From Linum tenue (Eukaryota; Streptophyta; Magnoliopsida; Malpighiales; Linaceae): a stretch of DNA of 64,000 bases. Position 1 is the stretch's first letter. Every line of letters starts with the position of its first letter. The stretch covers positions 36,482,513 to 36,546,512 of the forward strand of contig CAMGYJ010000011.1 in NCBI GenBank assembly GCA_946122785.1, in the 5' to 3' direction. Shown piece by piece: positions 1 to 10,560 of this stretch. The position numbers were made by a program, and so were the translations under genes. The notes beneath the pieces were generated by a model that was not told where the DNA came from, did no database searches, and saw nothing but the letters and a program-made list of their open reading frames with translations.

Positions 1-1056
1 CTCCCATTTCAAGGAAGGTCATTTTTGTCATTGCACCCAGTTCATGTTTATATATTAAAAATGTTATCATTGGAGTTCAAACCTTGGTCACTTAAATGAT
101 GAAACAACATTATAACCAACGAGGCTACATTTTATTTATTGTTGTTTCTTTGATTAAATTCTAGGAATATGTTTGGTGATGATGCTTCTATATTTATACA
201 TTATCTGAAGTTATTTATATTTCTACATAATATATAAAGGCAAAACATGAGTTGGATTTCCAGGAATTTGAATTTCCGAGCATGTGAGGGTTTCACGGAA
301 GGGTAATTTGAACAATTTACGTGTCATTTTAGGTCATTCATTTTTTGCTACCAATATGCAATGTGTCCTTTCAAATCATGCAATTTCATATCTATAACCT
401 GTGTCGTGATCAACAAATATGATAAATATTGGAAAATATTTTCATTGATATGTTGGACTATATCACAAATCAATTATAAATACTTTATTTGTAAACATGT
501 ATATCGTTATCAGTTCCATATCTTTGCTATTTACACACATTATAAGTAGTAACAACACATAAAAATGCATACCAATCTTCATTATTTACACACATTATAA
601 GTGGTTACAACACATACAACATACATAATAATCAAACTCCCCTGCCAACAGGCCGGGCATGGTGCTAGGGATTCTCATATTGGTGAGGATGAAGAGATGG
701 GCTTATAAGGAATCGCTGGAGAATTCGAGGAAGATGAAGTGGAACTATTGAGAATATGAGATATATTAGAAACCAGAAGGAAGTCGATCGATTTTTGGTG
801 AAGGACAGATACAAGCTTCGGTTTTGGTTCCACTTCCCTGCCATTCAATCTGGTGGCCCAGTATTCGCCCATTCTTTTGTGGGCTGGAAATCAATCTGAC
901 TGTTGGATTGATGACCAATTATTTATTTTATATTACTTTTTTTTACGTTCATCTCATATAATATTTTTTAAACACATTTTTTCACGTTAATCTCATATAA
1001 TATTATTATTATTGTTTGTAAAATTACAAATCAACTCTTTTAATTCATCTTCATAA
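1..1056. other. AT-rich intergenic DNA, nothing recognised
   Basis: No open reading frame here resembles a known protein, and no terminal repeat or tandem array is visible. The stretch at 640-900 is somewhat less AT-rich, but its short minus-strand frame is serine-rich and unlike anything I know. The block ends at the target duplication of the large MULE. Confidence 0.5.
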
Positions 1057-1065
1057 TAAACATTA
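1057..1065. repeat. Left target-site duplication of the MULE
   Basis: TAAACATTA here and again at 10610-10618, identical in all nine positions, directly abutting the inverted termini. Confidence 0.92.
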
Positions 1066-1111
1066 GGGTATGCCTACTATGACATGCATGTCAAGGTGAC
1101 ATGCACTTTTC

Positions 1112-1480
1112 GGTCGACCTATTCCTGAAGGCGGTCGACCGAATTGACTAATTTGGGCAGCACGAGAAAGCATTGCGGTCGACCTCAACGACTACCTGGT
1201 CGACCGCACTTAGTTTAAGTTGTTATTTTTGGTCGACAAGAATAAAACCTCGGTCGGCCATTTCGTTGGCGTCAGAAACAACATGGTCGACCACCTAATA
1301 TATAGGTCGACCACTTGATGGCAGTCATTAACAAAATGGTCGACCGGATAAGGAAAGAGGTCGACTAGATAGAAGATAAGTGTTCTATCAAAGTGTCCAA
1401 TCATTTGACGTAAAATGAAGATCAAGTGTTGGTTTCTCGGTCGACCTAATCCGGTACGAGGTCGACCGAGTACAAGAAAG
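1112..1480. repeat. Left subterminal cluster of paired GGTCGACC palindromes
   Basis: Motif copies (some with one mismatch) start at about 1112, 1133, 1177, 1198, 1231, 1252, 1285, 1305, 1338, 1359, 1439 and 1460. They form six pairs, and the two members of each pair start 20 or 21 bp apart. The distance between pairs is irregular. The motif is a perfect 8-bp palindrome with a SalI core, GTCGAC. Similar clusters lie at 2700-4400, 6840-7640, 9028-9100 and 9652-10560. The transposase coding block is nearly free of them. Confidence 0.9.
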
Positions 1481-1736
1481 TCAACCCATGCCCCGTGTCT
1501 TTTTTGCTTATGTATGTCGATTTGTGTGGTTCTTTTAATCGTATAAATTATGTTTCAAACCATCATAATTAGTCATAAATAATTATAACAAGGACTCATC
1601 AATTCATAGCATAACAACTAAAAATAAAACAGAAATCATAATTGTTCACACATAAAAATAAAACTAAAAAAACAACAGAATAACAATCAACAATCGTTTT
1701 GACCACTAAAACACACAATATAAAATCTCCTCTCTC

Positions 1737-2042
1737 CTACTCATCTCCCCCCTCTCCCTCATCCACATTTTCTTCATTTTCTTCATTGGTGGTGCTAGCA
1801 TGATGGTGGTCGGATGTGGTGGGATGCATGTATCTTCCGCTGAAAGATCGCCACTCATCTCGCATCTCATTCACGGTCACCTGCATTGTGCTCATCTGGG
1901 CGGTCATTTGCCCCATGTAGTCGTACATGCCAGTCATCTGGGTGGACATCTGGCCCATGTACTCGTACATCTCCCGATGTCCACCCTTTGGCAGAATGTT
2001 GTAGGAAAGCATGTGGTGAAGAACTCTGGCTTGAACTGTCAC
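1737..2042 (-). pseudogene. C-terminal remnant of a putative plant transposon protein
   Basis: The minus-strand frame opens with a segment containing VLHHMLSYNILPKGGHR, typical of a family annotated in many plant genomes as putative plant transposon protein (Transposase_32-like, from memory). It then runs into a methionine/glutamine-rich coil with repeated MYEYMGQM units and a Glu/Asp-rich tail ending in a stop at 1737-1739. It belongs with the N-terminal piece at 2400-2660 (same strand) and with the piece at 2041-2410, which lies on the opposite strand, so the gene is scrambled. I do not know the function of the family. Confidence 0.55.
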
Positions 2043-2410
2043 CTACTTCGACATGGAGCTCCTCACCAACCTACTGTTAAACGAGAAGGTGAACTTGCCA
2101 TACTTGATCTTTAACCACATGCTTACTGCTGCAGAGAGTTCAAACAGGAATCTTCCCTATGGGATGATCCTCACTGTGATATTTGAGCATTTTAATGTGA
2201 ATTTAAGTGAAGAGGTGGGGTTAAGAATCTCAAGGCAGGAGTTCTATACTGTTTCATCTCTGAAAAAGATGGGCTTTGAGCTGCGTAATGGTGAGTATGT
2301 CAGAGTAAACAATGCTCATGGTGGTGGTGATGATGATGATGATGAGGATGATGATGGTGATGAAGGACCTCGAGACGAGCCAATGGCGGAGGCACAGACT
2401 TCAACTCCAC
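2041..2410 (+). pseudogene. Inverted middle segment of the same transposon protein
   Basis: The plus-strand frame begins TYFDMELLTNLLLNEK and continues through LPYGMILTVIFEHFNV and ISRQEFYTVSSLKKMGF to an acidic GAT-repeat run (poly-Asp). In family members I remember, this segment directly follows the LPKGGHR motif, yet here that motif lies on the minus strand immediately to the left. The segment therefore sits in reverse orientation relative to its own N- and C-terminal neighbours. Past about 2410 the frame merely reads antisense through the N-terminal piece. Confidence 0.55.
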
Positions 2411-2660
2411 CGATCACCTTCAGCCACTCCTGCTCGATGAAGGGTCCCAGAAATCCGTAATTCTCGAAATGAGAATACGCATCCGTCGTCAATGGCCTTC
2501 CCGGAGCCACCCTGCGGTTGTGCATTCTCTTCTCTTCATAGTTCTCACTTTGCTCCTTGGTCTGGAACAGATTGGGATTGAACTCTTCCCATTCCGAACT
2601 TGAGGCAGCAGCTTTTTGTGCATTTCTTTTCTTTCTGCCGCCAAACATCCTGCGATCAAA
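2411..2660 (-). pseudogene. N-terminal remnant of the transposon protein
   Basis: The minus-strand frame starts near MFGGRKKRNAQKAAASSS (basic and Ser-rich) and contains SEWEEFNPNLF and YSHFENYGFLGPFIEQEWL, the tryptophan-bearing N-terminal signature of the family. It breaks at about 2410, where the inverted segment begins. The frame extends upstream into GGTCGACC DNA, which gives spurious RST/GRP peptides, so the ORF start near 2738 is not believed. Confidence 0.5.
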
Positions 2661-2740
2661 CAAGCAAGAATACACGTTAGTCACATTTTCGAAATGAACA
2701 ATACGCGGTCGACCACTCCATAAAGCAGTCGACCTCAATT

Positions 2741-2870
2741 AATTTAAAACGAGAATGGGTCGACCTCAGAAGAATCATAGGTCGACCTCAGTTAGTTTAA
2801 AACGAGAATGGGTCGACCTCAGAAGAAGCATAGGTCGACCTCAGTTAATTTAAAACGAGAATGAGTCGAC
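2741..2870. repeat. 53-bp direct repeat, about 2.5 copies
   Basis: TTTAAAAC begins at 2743/2744, 2796/2797 and 2849/2850. Each unit holds two GGTCGACC sites about 22 bp apart joined by TCAGAAGAATCATA-like spacers. Confidence 0.85.
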
Positions 2871-2946
2871 ATAAACCCGTAACAATTCAAGTACAAAATT
2901 GCTTTCATAGGTCGACCTCAGAAGAAGCATAGGTCGACCTCGGAAA

Positions 2947-3137
2947 ATTTAAATCGATTGAAAACCATATGTGACTTTCATCAGGAGTGTAGTTCAGTAC
3001 ATTAGACCACCTTGGAATGCACTCGAAGACACAAAGGTCTGCTGCCTTCACCGAGTTATCCTTCGAGTGCATTACAAGGTGGCCTAATGTCCTGCACTGC
3101 ACTCCCCATGAACATCTGGCTTTCAATCGATTTAAAT
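2947..3137. repeat. Inverted repeat able to form a long hairpin
   Basis: The left arm 2999-3028 (ending in TGCACTCGAAG) pairs with the right arm 3061-3090 (starting CTTCGAGTGCA) with two mismatches over 30 bp, around a loop of 32 bases. A weaker outer arm extends the symmetry to AAATCGATTGAAA at 2951 and TTTCAATCGATTT at 3121. Its origin is unknown: a tiny fold-back element or a hairpin duplication. Confidence 0.8.
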
Positions 3138-3318
3138 GGTCCGAGTTCGACCTCAATATCATCACAGGTCGACCTCAACAAGTTTAGCACAAATAACTGA
3201 AATTTTGCCTTCATCGGTCGACCTCAGAAGCATCATAGGTCGACCTCGGCTAAATTGAAACGATTCCAAAATGGCCCAAATGCTCGTAGCAATTGAGTGC
3301 AAAACAGATCCGGTCGAC

Positions 3319-4010
3319 CTCATAAATAGAAGAGGTCGACCAGTATTAGTTTCGCAAAATAAAACAAAAATAAAAAATCTTGAAAGCCTGATGCGGTCGA
3401 CCACGAATATGAAAAGGTCGACCTCATCTGGCAAACAGAAGGACAAAATCCCTCTTTTCAAGCTATAGATGTAAATAATATAGTAGCAAAACTTCACAGG
3501 TCGACCTCAATATCATCATAGGTCGACCTCAGTCTATACAACAAAAGAAAAAATCGATTGAAAGCCAGATGCGGTCGACCACAAATATGAAAAGGTCGAC
3601 CTCATCTGGCAAACAGAAGGACAAATCCATCTTTTCAAGCTATATATGTAAATAATATCGTAGCAAAACTTCACAGGTCGACCTCAATATCATCATAGGT
3701 CGACCTCAGTCTATACAACAAAAGGAAAAATCGATTGAAAGCCAGATGCGGTCGACCACAAATATGAAAAGGTCGACCGCATCTGGCGAACAGAAGGGAA
3801 AATCCCTCTTTTCAAGCTACAGATCTAAATAATAAGGACAGAAATCGTAGCAAAACTTCACAGGTCGACCTCAATATCATCATAGGTCGACCTCAGTCCA
3901 TAAAACAGAAATAAAATAGATTAAAAGCCAGTTGAGGTCGACCACGATGATGAACAGGTCGACCGCTTCTGACGAACAGAAGGAAAAATCCCTCTTTTCC
4001 ATCTTTAGAT
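3319..4010. repeat. Tandem array of a roughly 177-188-bp unit
   Basis: CAGGTCGACCTCAATATCAT begins near 3497, 3674 and 3861, with a more divergent unit before 3497. Each unit carries two palindrome pairs (for example 3499/3521 and 3573/3594) separated by a spacer containing ATCGATTGAAAGCCAGATG and CCCTCTTTTCAAGCTA. The last unit decays by about 4010. Confidence 0.85.
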
Positions 4011-4514
4011 TATTTGAAAACAAAAAGAAGAAGACAAGAATCGACTCAAATGGAAAAGAGGACTGAAAGCTATACCTTGTTCTTCTTCTAAGTGATGAGT
4101 ATGAAGCTTTCTTTGAGTTTTTGGAAAATGGAGGTTTTGGAAATTGGAGAAGAAGATGAAGAAGGGAAAGGAGAGGAAGAATGAGTGGATGTGGTGGGAT
4201 ATGGTTCTGATTGTGGTGTAGAATGAGTGGGGGAGGGTTTCTTAAATAGAGGATTGGGGGAGGTTTGGGTGGATGTTGCAAACAAACCGGTTTGGTCGGC
4301 CGAATTAAATACGCGGTCGACCTAACTAACTTGTTCGGTCGACCGTGTATGTTCAGGTCGACCGTTATTTGTATGAGGTCAACCGTTTTATTGCTATTGT
4401 TTATTTCAACCAACAATCAATTAACTCATAAATTATTAAGATAATTCGAAGAAAATACAATGCAATCACAGTTATTAAAATATAAATAAACTCCTAAAAA
4501 ACAATAGAAGAAAT

Positions 4515-6782
4515 TTAAGATCCTTTTTTGGGACTTTGTTTCGGGCACTTAGGGCGAAAATGACCATATTTCCCACATTTCGAACACTTTCTTAAACTTT
4601 TGCCCGATGCAGTTCGTGCTGACTTGAATGTCCCCTTGGTCTTCCCAATTTTTGGATCTTTCACACTTCGAAGGGGTGCTGGAGGGTTTGTCGGTGTGGT
4701 GTTGTCTTCTCTCTCCTTCGCAAACTCAATTGCCCATTGAGTAAGGTTGTCCAACGTCTTAGAGACATGATTAAAAGCAGATTCACTACCACACGCGATG
4801 TCACATAAACGCTTACACTTTAGAGCCAATCCTCCATGTCTTATCAGTCGACCAACTCTCTCTCCCACATCACCTCCAACTCCAGGATGACGATTTAGTG
4901 TCTTTGCATTTTGGGTCCATCGAAGCTTGAACCAAGACGAGGGTAGTGCGGTGTATCCCATATTTTTTATTACTGTAAGCATGTGTCTGCATGGAAACCC
5001 CTTAGATTCAAATAATGCACACTCGCATTTTAGATCTTGATTGGACGTAGTAAATGTTAACCGCCTTATCCGATCTGGGTTCATGTAGTTCTTCAGTATG
5101 AATGTCTCTGTCCCATCTGATTCAGTTCTTCTCTCCGCTAATACATAAGAAGCTTCATTCTCTAGTTCAGACTTGAAGATAGCAAATGTACGATGAGTGT
5201 AGATACTTTCAGCTTGCATTTCCCAAGTGCGAAGGGCATGCTTGCAGACCAACCTCGTGTGCCTAGAAGTATAATCATCCTGCACCTCCGTGAAACGCAT
5301 CCCCTCCAGTGCTTCATCAATGCTCTGAACAAAACGTTGCAAGCTGTATTGAGTTCCCACATACCCATTTATCCAATGGTTACATGACTCACATCGCGAG
5401 GTTGATTGGAGTCCACCGAAATAAATATCCTTCAAGTATGCCTCTGCCCACAATAATTTGTCAGCGTACAAATCCTGCAACCACTTATTTGCAGACAAAC
5501 CATGCTGACTAATCAAATGCTCCCAACGCCTCTCAAACTCCTCAATCGATATTTGTGCTTTCGCCAAGTAAGTGAATGCGCTAACGAACTCCTTATTATG
5601 AACGGTCGTTGTCGCATTTGTCTCAATATGCCAAATACAAAGACGGTGAGGCACTCCAACCAGAACAGTAGCAATGGCACCACGCATAGACTTGTCTCCG
5701 TCTGTGATCACTGAAGTGGGCATCTTAGAGTTCATACACTCCAGAAAATTATTCAACAACCAAACATAGTTGGGGATTGTCTCGTTATCCAACTGGGCAA
5801 AACCATATATGATGTTAAGGTGGTGGTGATTTACACCAACCATCATAACAAATGGTCGATTGTACTTGTTGCATTGTAACATGCATCGAACGCCAAGACA
5901 TCCCCAAAAAAATGGTAATCTGCTCTAGATGTGGAGTCCGACCAGAAGAGATTGCCTAATTCACCTTCATCGTTGGTTGTGTACTTGAAGAAGCTGCCCG
6001 CATCAGAGGTATGTTTACTTTGCAAGTAACCCAATGTTCGGTTAACATCTCATATTAGATTGTCGTCAACTGTTCGGGATTGCTGCACAGCATTGTCCAA
6101 ATCCTTTGGAGTGTACCCCAGATTCTCATATCCTCCAACTTTATTCTTCATGAACTGAACAATGTTGCATTTTTTTATTCCTGACTGTCGCATCCCTATC
6201 GCCAGAGCCTTGTCTCCTTCACTCACATTTCGATGAGACCGAAGGAATTGAGTTTCTTCTTCATTGCAGCAACGATGTGAGTGCTTCCTCTCAAACTTAG
6301 AAACAACCCACATTTTCTCATTCCGATCAAAGCGTACAGTATACGATGCCTTGCAAGAATGTCTTGTCATCTTACGATGTTGTCGAGTCCGACCTTCTTT
6401 ATCTATATGCATCTTCTCTCTAGTCCCCTCTCTCGAACATACCATTGTCCTCCCAATTGCTACTCCTCGACGACTCCTCTGAAGATCTCTACGTCGAACG
6501 CTAAATCCTTTCGCTTTAGCATAGGAATCGTAAAATTTATCTGCATCTTCTAATGTTTGGAACTCCGTGGAAGGAATTTGTTGTTCATATTCAGTAGCTT
6601 CTTCATCATCCATAAATTCTTCTTCAGCACTCTCGGTTTAATTATCATCCCCAACCACTTCATCATCTGCATTATCTGTATCATCTGAATTATCCATATC
6701 TCCTTCTCGAGCATCCTTAGGTTCCTCATCGAAGTTAACCTCATCATCATCTCTATCATCTGTATCATCTCTGTTATCCATC
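4515..6782 (-). pseudogene. MULE transposase, FAR1-type, decayed
   Basis: Transposase of the surrounding MULE. Reading down the minus strand there is a probable exon start after TTGCAG at 6782 and an Asp/Glu-rich N-terminus. A FAR1-type zinc-binding domain follows at about 6570-6270 (FYDSYAKAKGFSVRRRD to KHSHRC). Next come the MULE catalytic core at about 6000-5300 (LAFDACY and ITDGDKS bear the first two acidic residues) and a SWIM zinc finger near 5020-4965 (KCECALFESKGFPCRH). Last is a CCHC knuckle near 4590-4545 (CSKCGKYGHFRPKC). Breaks: an in-frame TAA at about 6638, an in-frame TGA at about 6048 (consistent with CGA to TGA), and a one-base deletion at about 5871-5877 just after the first catalytic motif. 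The stretch from 5882 to 4515 is an uninterrupted 455-codon frame. Identity as a MULE transposase is secure; loss of function is very likely. Confidence 0.92.
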
Positions 6783-6839
6783 CTGCAACGATCGGAATAC
6801 GAATTTAATGTCAAAAACATACACAATCAGCTCTCGTCA

Positions 6840-7080
6840 GGTCGACCTGAATGAACTGTACGGTCGACCTTATTACTAAATAACAAACATGCGGTCGACC
6901 AGAATTTACTGAAAGGTCGACCTAATCATATAATTACACAAATACGGTCGACTGTGTGGTGGGGGTGGTCGACCTAATTAGGGAAAAATTTAACCACATA
7001 CAACCACTAACAAGCATATACGAGACATACCTTAGCCAAGAGGTCGACCACGGTCGACCACTTATTGTTCCGGTCTACCG
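6840..7080. repeat. Palindrome cluster upstream of the transposase gene
   Basis: GGTCGACC-like sites start at about 6840/6862, 6893/6915, 6946/6967 and 7042/7052/7072, mostly 21-22 bp apart within pairs, with one 10-bp step (7042 to 7052). The cluster lies immediately 5' of the transposase start, where promoter or transposase-binding sites would be expected. Confidence 0.85.
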
Positions 7081-7308
7081 GAATAAAAATAAACCACCAC
7101 CAACACCCGAAAACAATAAGAGCGATGAGATTACAACTTCACTCCAACAAATTGCATAAATCGAAGTACGATTAAAGTCTTAAGACTCCCATCTATTTAT
7201 AGATAATGTAGACGAATTCCTTATCCAATTGGTGAAAGATATATAAAATCATAATTTGACAAGGACAAGTACACAAAATCCTAATTGTACAAGGACATGA
7301 ATCATTAC

Positions 7309-7510
7309 GGTCGACCTCTTTGCACAAATGGTCGACCGTCTTGGGTAAATGTGAAACAGGTCGACCTCTTTACACAAATGGTCGACCTTTGTTTATAAAT
7401 GTGAAACAGGTAGACCTCTTTTCTGCAATGATCGACCATTGTTTATAAATGTGAAACTGGTCGACCTCTTGACACGAATGGTCTACCGTATTTTATTAAG
7501 GCAAAACAGA
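7309..7510. repeat. Four 50-bp tandem units with palindrome pairs
   Basis: Units start at 7309, 7359, 7409 and 7459, exactly 50 bp apart. Each begins with GGTCGACCTCTT (third copy GGTAGACC), holds a second site 21 bp later (7330, 7380, 7430, 7480) and ends in a TTTATAAATGTGAAAC-like spacer. They lie between the divergently broken transposase and Ulp1-like genes. Confidence 0.9.
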
Positions 7511-7791
7511 CGAGATTCCATCCTTATTCTACATGGTTTTTTACTTTGCTACGGTATCATAGGTCGACCTTAAGCGTCACGAGGTCGACCTGTGCTCTAC
7601 CTTTGGGTATGCCCGCTTTGAGTATGTGGTCGACCACTTGTTCTAGACGATTGAAATCGTAAATTCAGTCATATCCATAATTGTATAACAAATCTAATAA
7701 ACGATAAACATTCAAAATCCAAAATGAAACGATCTCGCAAATACAAATTCAATGTATGGTCCAAATAATGCAACATTGTAACTTAACGACT

Positions 7792-9574
7792 TCATTTCTT
7801 TGCTTTTTTGTTTGAACTCTGTCTCTCTTTGCCTCGTTCCATGCATTCATCTACTACATGCTTGAAAAGATTTTCTCGTGCACGGTTTTCAAAATGTGTA
7901 GCCAGATACCATAGAATCTCCTTTCGAGCCGGTAATTTGTGTTCTTCTCCTATCTGCATTATGCCATGTAAGACTTCGTTACAACTAAAAAAAGTGTAAA
8001 TTAAACAAGTTATTTGTTTGACGATATACTCACCACTCTATCAAGATCCTTGGATCCATAGCGCATCCACTGCATGACATGCACACCACACTCAGTACTA
8101 TTCCTTTGCCGTTGAACTCGTAGCTCATCAAAATTGAAATCTCCAAAATTTGGTACTACTACATTGCTCATGAGCTCCGGTTTCAAAATATCATCCAAAT
8201 TGGACAACTACACACAAATAACGAATATTTTAAGCTTCTAGCATAATACGTAACGCTTAGTAGTCAGAAAATTATAGGAAACACTTACCAATTTCTTGCA
8301 TAGTGCTGATTTACGCCTACAATTCGCCTCACTAGTTGAAGGTAGACTGTCAAGCAAAAATGCAGTTTTTTGCTGGACATTGACGAGATACAGAAACCGA
8401 CGTGCTTCATCGTCAAGAACTGGCATAAATATCTAGCAACGAAACACTCACTATATGTTATAAACAGCGAATACAAACAAATGCACTTTCGAAATTTAAT
8501 GATATAGGGACATTGACTAGACTAACCTTCTGGCATGCACTGACATTCGGCATAAAGTCCACGCCATCATTCATCAACTTGTTACGAATTTGTCTGGTCT
8601 TCATGTTAGCGCGTACCATTTTCTGCACCATGTTTTAGTTGAGATGAATTGACATGGTACAATATAAATAACTAGGTTATGACAAATAATTTGACATTAC
8701 GGCTCTTACCGAAAACATATTTGGCAAATACCACATATTTGGCTCTTTCACATCATGTTTTTCAGACATTGTTAGTGCCCTTGCACACAAATCCACTACC
8801 TACCATCCAACAATCAAACACAAAATCATCGTAAATCGTAACATAAATAGTGCACAATTCATACGAATGTCGTAGTAGTATAGTACTTACTGATGAGCAA
8901 ACCCAGCTATTCTCGCTAATGACCGAACTCAAATAATGTCGTTGCACGTTTTCAGAAAAAAAGTCCACAACGGTCAAACTGCAAAAATCAAAATAACAGA
9001 AATGTCAATTGTGATTTGCAACTTACAGGTCGACCTATTCACAGTCACGGTCGACCTTATTGGACAAAAGGTCGACCTCATGACCTAAACGGTCGACCAC
9101 ACGTACTAAAAAACGTCTTACTTATCCCAATTCTTGTCCCCAGCCTTCTCTTTAGTAACAACATAATACAAGTCTTCAACTGGATTTTGAAGATTTTTGG
9201 TGAATCCTTCTAGACCCTCCACTTTCATAACCTACAAATCATAGTTAAAATTAAAGTAACATATGAACACAAACACACATTATAGATGAATATGTAATGT
9301 AAACTTACCCCGTGCTTTTCGAAAGGACTCTTAGATTCATCTTCATCGCTATCATCACTAAATAATCCTTTTCTTACAAATTGATCCTTCTGTAGAGTGG
9401 TGTAGGAGTCACTTTCATATCTGTCTGTCGAACTGACAATTGCTCCACTCTATCACGCATGGACTTCTGAAAGTCATTGACTTGTGTTTGACACACCACC
9501 AGCTTCTCTTGTGTGGCTTTCAACAATTTCATGATTTCACCCAAATCTTGATGAAGTTTCTCATCATGCGTCAT
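7792..9574 (-). pseudogene. Ulp1-type cysteine protease gene carried by the MULE
   Basis: A multi-exon gene on the minus strand resembling the C48 (Ulp1/SENP, deSUMOylase-fold) proteases carried by some plant MULEs. Exons I can support: about 9574-9310 (coiled coil, then an acidic FSDDSDEDESKS stretch), about 9230-9105, about 8970-8890, about 8795-8710, about 8640-8530, about 8430-8289 (FLYLVNVQQKTAFLLDSLP, strand and Asp motif), about 8205-8029 (QRQRNSTECGVHVMQWMRYG, the Cys motif) and about 7988-7792 (ends in NKKAKK and TGA). GT and AG dinucleotides flank most of them. The expected catalytic His-Trp before FLYLVN is Arg-Arg (CGT CGG), so activity is doubtful. A frame change near 9390 also suggests decay. 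Family members may act in SUMO pathways or have been recruited to anti-silencing; that is inference. Confidence 0.7.
9028..9100. repeat. Four palindromes at exact 21-bp spacing inside an intron
   Basis: GGTCGACC starts at 9028, 9049, 9070 and 9091, three consecutive 21-bp steps with unrelated spacer sequence. The block lies in the presumed intron of the Ulp1-like gene, between a donor near 9105 and an acceptor near 8980. Confidence 0.92.
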
Positions 9575-9651
9575 CGTCTAAACAATTTAAAGAAAAATTT
9601 AAATCATAATTCAACTACAAATTTCTACAATTGACCAAAAAACAAAGACGT

Positions 9652-10560
9652 GGTCTACCTGACAAAGTATTAGGTCGACCTGGCAGACAAATAGTAACTA
9701 CCACAACCATTAAGGTCGACCTTTGTTATTCCTAGGTCGACCTATCCAGCAGGAAAATAACAATTACCAACAAAAAGTAAGTTCAAAATTAAACCGAAAA
9801 AAGGATAGGTCGACCAGATATCTGGCGTGGTCGACCTTTTCAAGCACAACATAGTCATACAAACAAAGCCAAAGTCGACATTCAGGTTGAATAACCAAAC
9901 AAACAGAAACGGTCGATCTTGAAACCCATTAGGTCGACCAATTGGGTTACCTCGCAAGTACAGAAGTCCAAGTGTTGTGGCCTAAATTCAAATACGAAGA
10001 ATTGTCTCGTCAGGTCGACCTGGTTGACGTCACGGTCGACCGAATGGAACTCTGCACCCAACAATATATCAAATTAGCCGGTGGAAATCACGCATTAGAA
10101 AAGAAGACGACGAATGCTACATTAGGTCGACCTCACCTTAGACCTGGTCGACCACTTCCAAGACGTACAACAGCAACCGCGAACGATCTTCTTCACAAAG
10201 GCTCTTAATCGGGAAAAAACCTAATTCAGACTTGGAGGCGTTGAAGAGGACTTATATTCGTATTTATAGAGATTTAGGACGTCAATGGGTCGACCCAATT
10301 CGTTTCCATGTCCAATTCTGGAACCTCTCTGGTGTTGGAATCCATATCCAATACGGATACGGTGTGAAGGCGGTCGACCACTTCATAATGCGGTCGACCT
10401 GTTAGATGCACAAGGGTCGGCCTATGAGATATTTGGGTCGACCTTTCATTCTGTTAGACCACCAAAGAGGTCGACCGTATTATGTAAGAGGTCGACCGCG
10501 TCTCGGAACCCCACATACATGAATTAGTCCATTCGGTCGACCGCATGTTGGATGAAGTCG
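9652..10560. repeat. Right subterminal palindrome cluster
   Basis: Pairs start at 9652/9673, 9714/9735, 9808/9829, 9911/9932, 10013/10034, 10125/10146, 10372/10392, 10415/10436, 10469/10490 and 10535/10556. Nine of these ten pairs are exactly 21 bp apart and one is 20. Individual sites have single mismatches (GGTCTACC, GGTCGATC). No coding region is recognised here. Confidence 0.9.

Noticed and set aside
1800..2114. Plus-strand ORF of about 104 codons, His/Gly-rich
   Set aside because: It is antisense to the recognised transposon-protein remnant and shows no family features.
7309..7510. CRISPR-like look of evenly spaced palindromic repeats
   Set aside because: The DNA is plant nuclear, the repeats are only 8 bp, the spacers are themselves repeats, and no Cas genes exist here.
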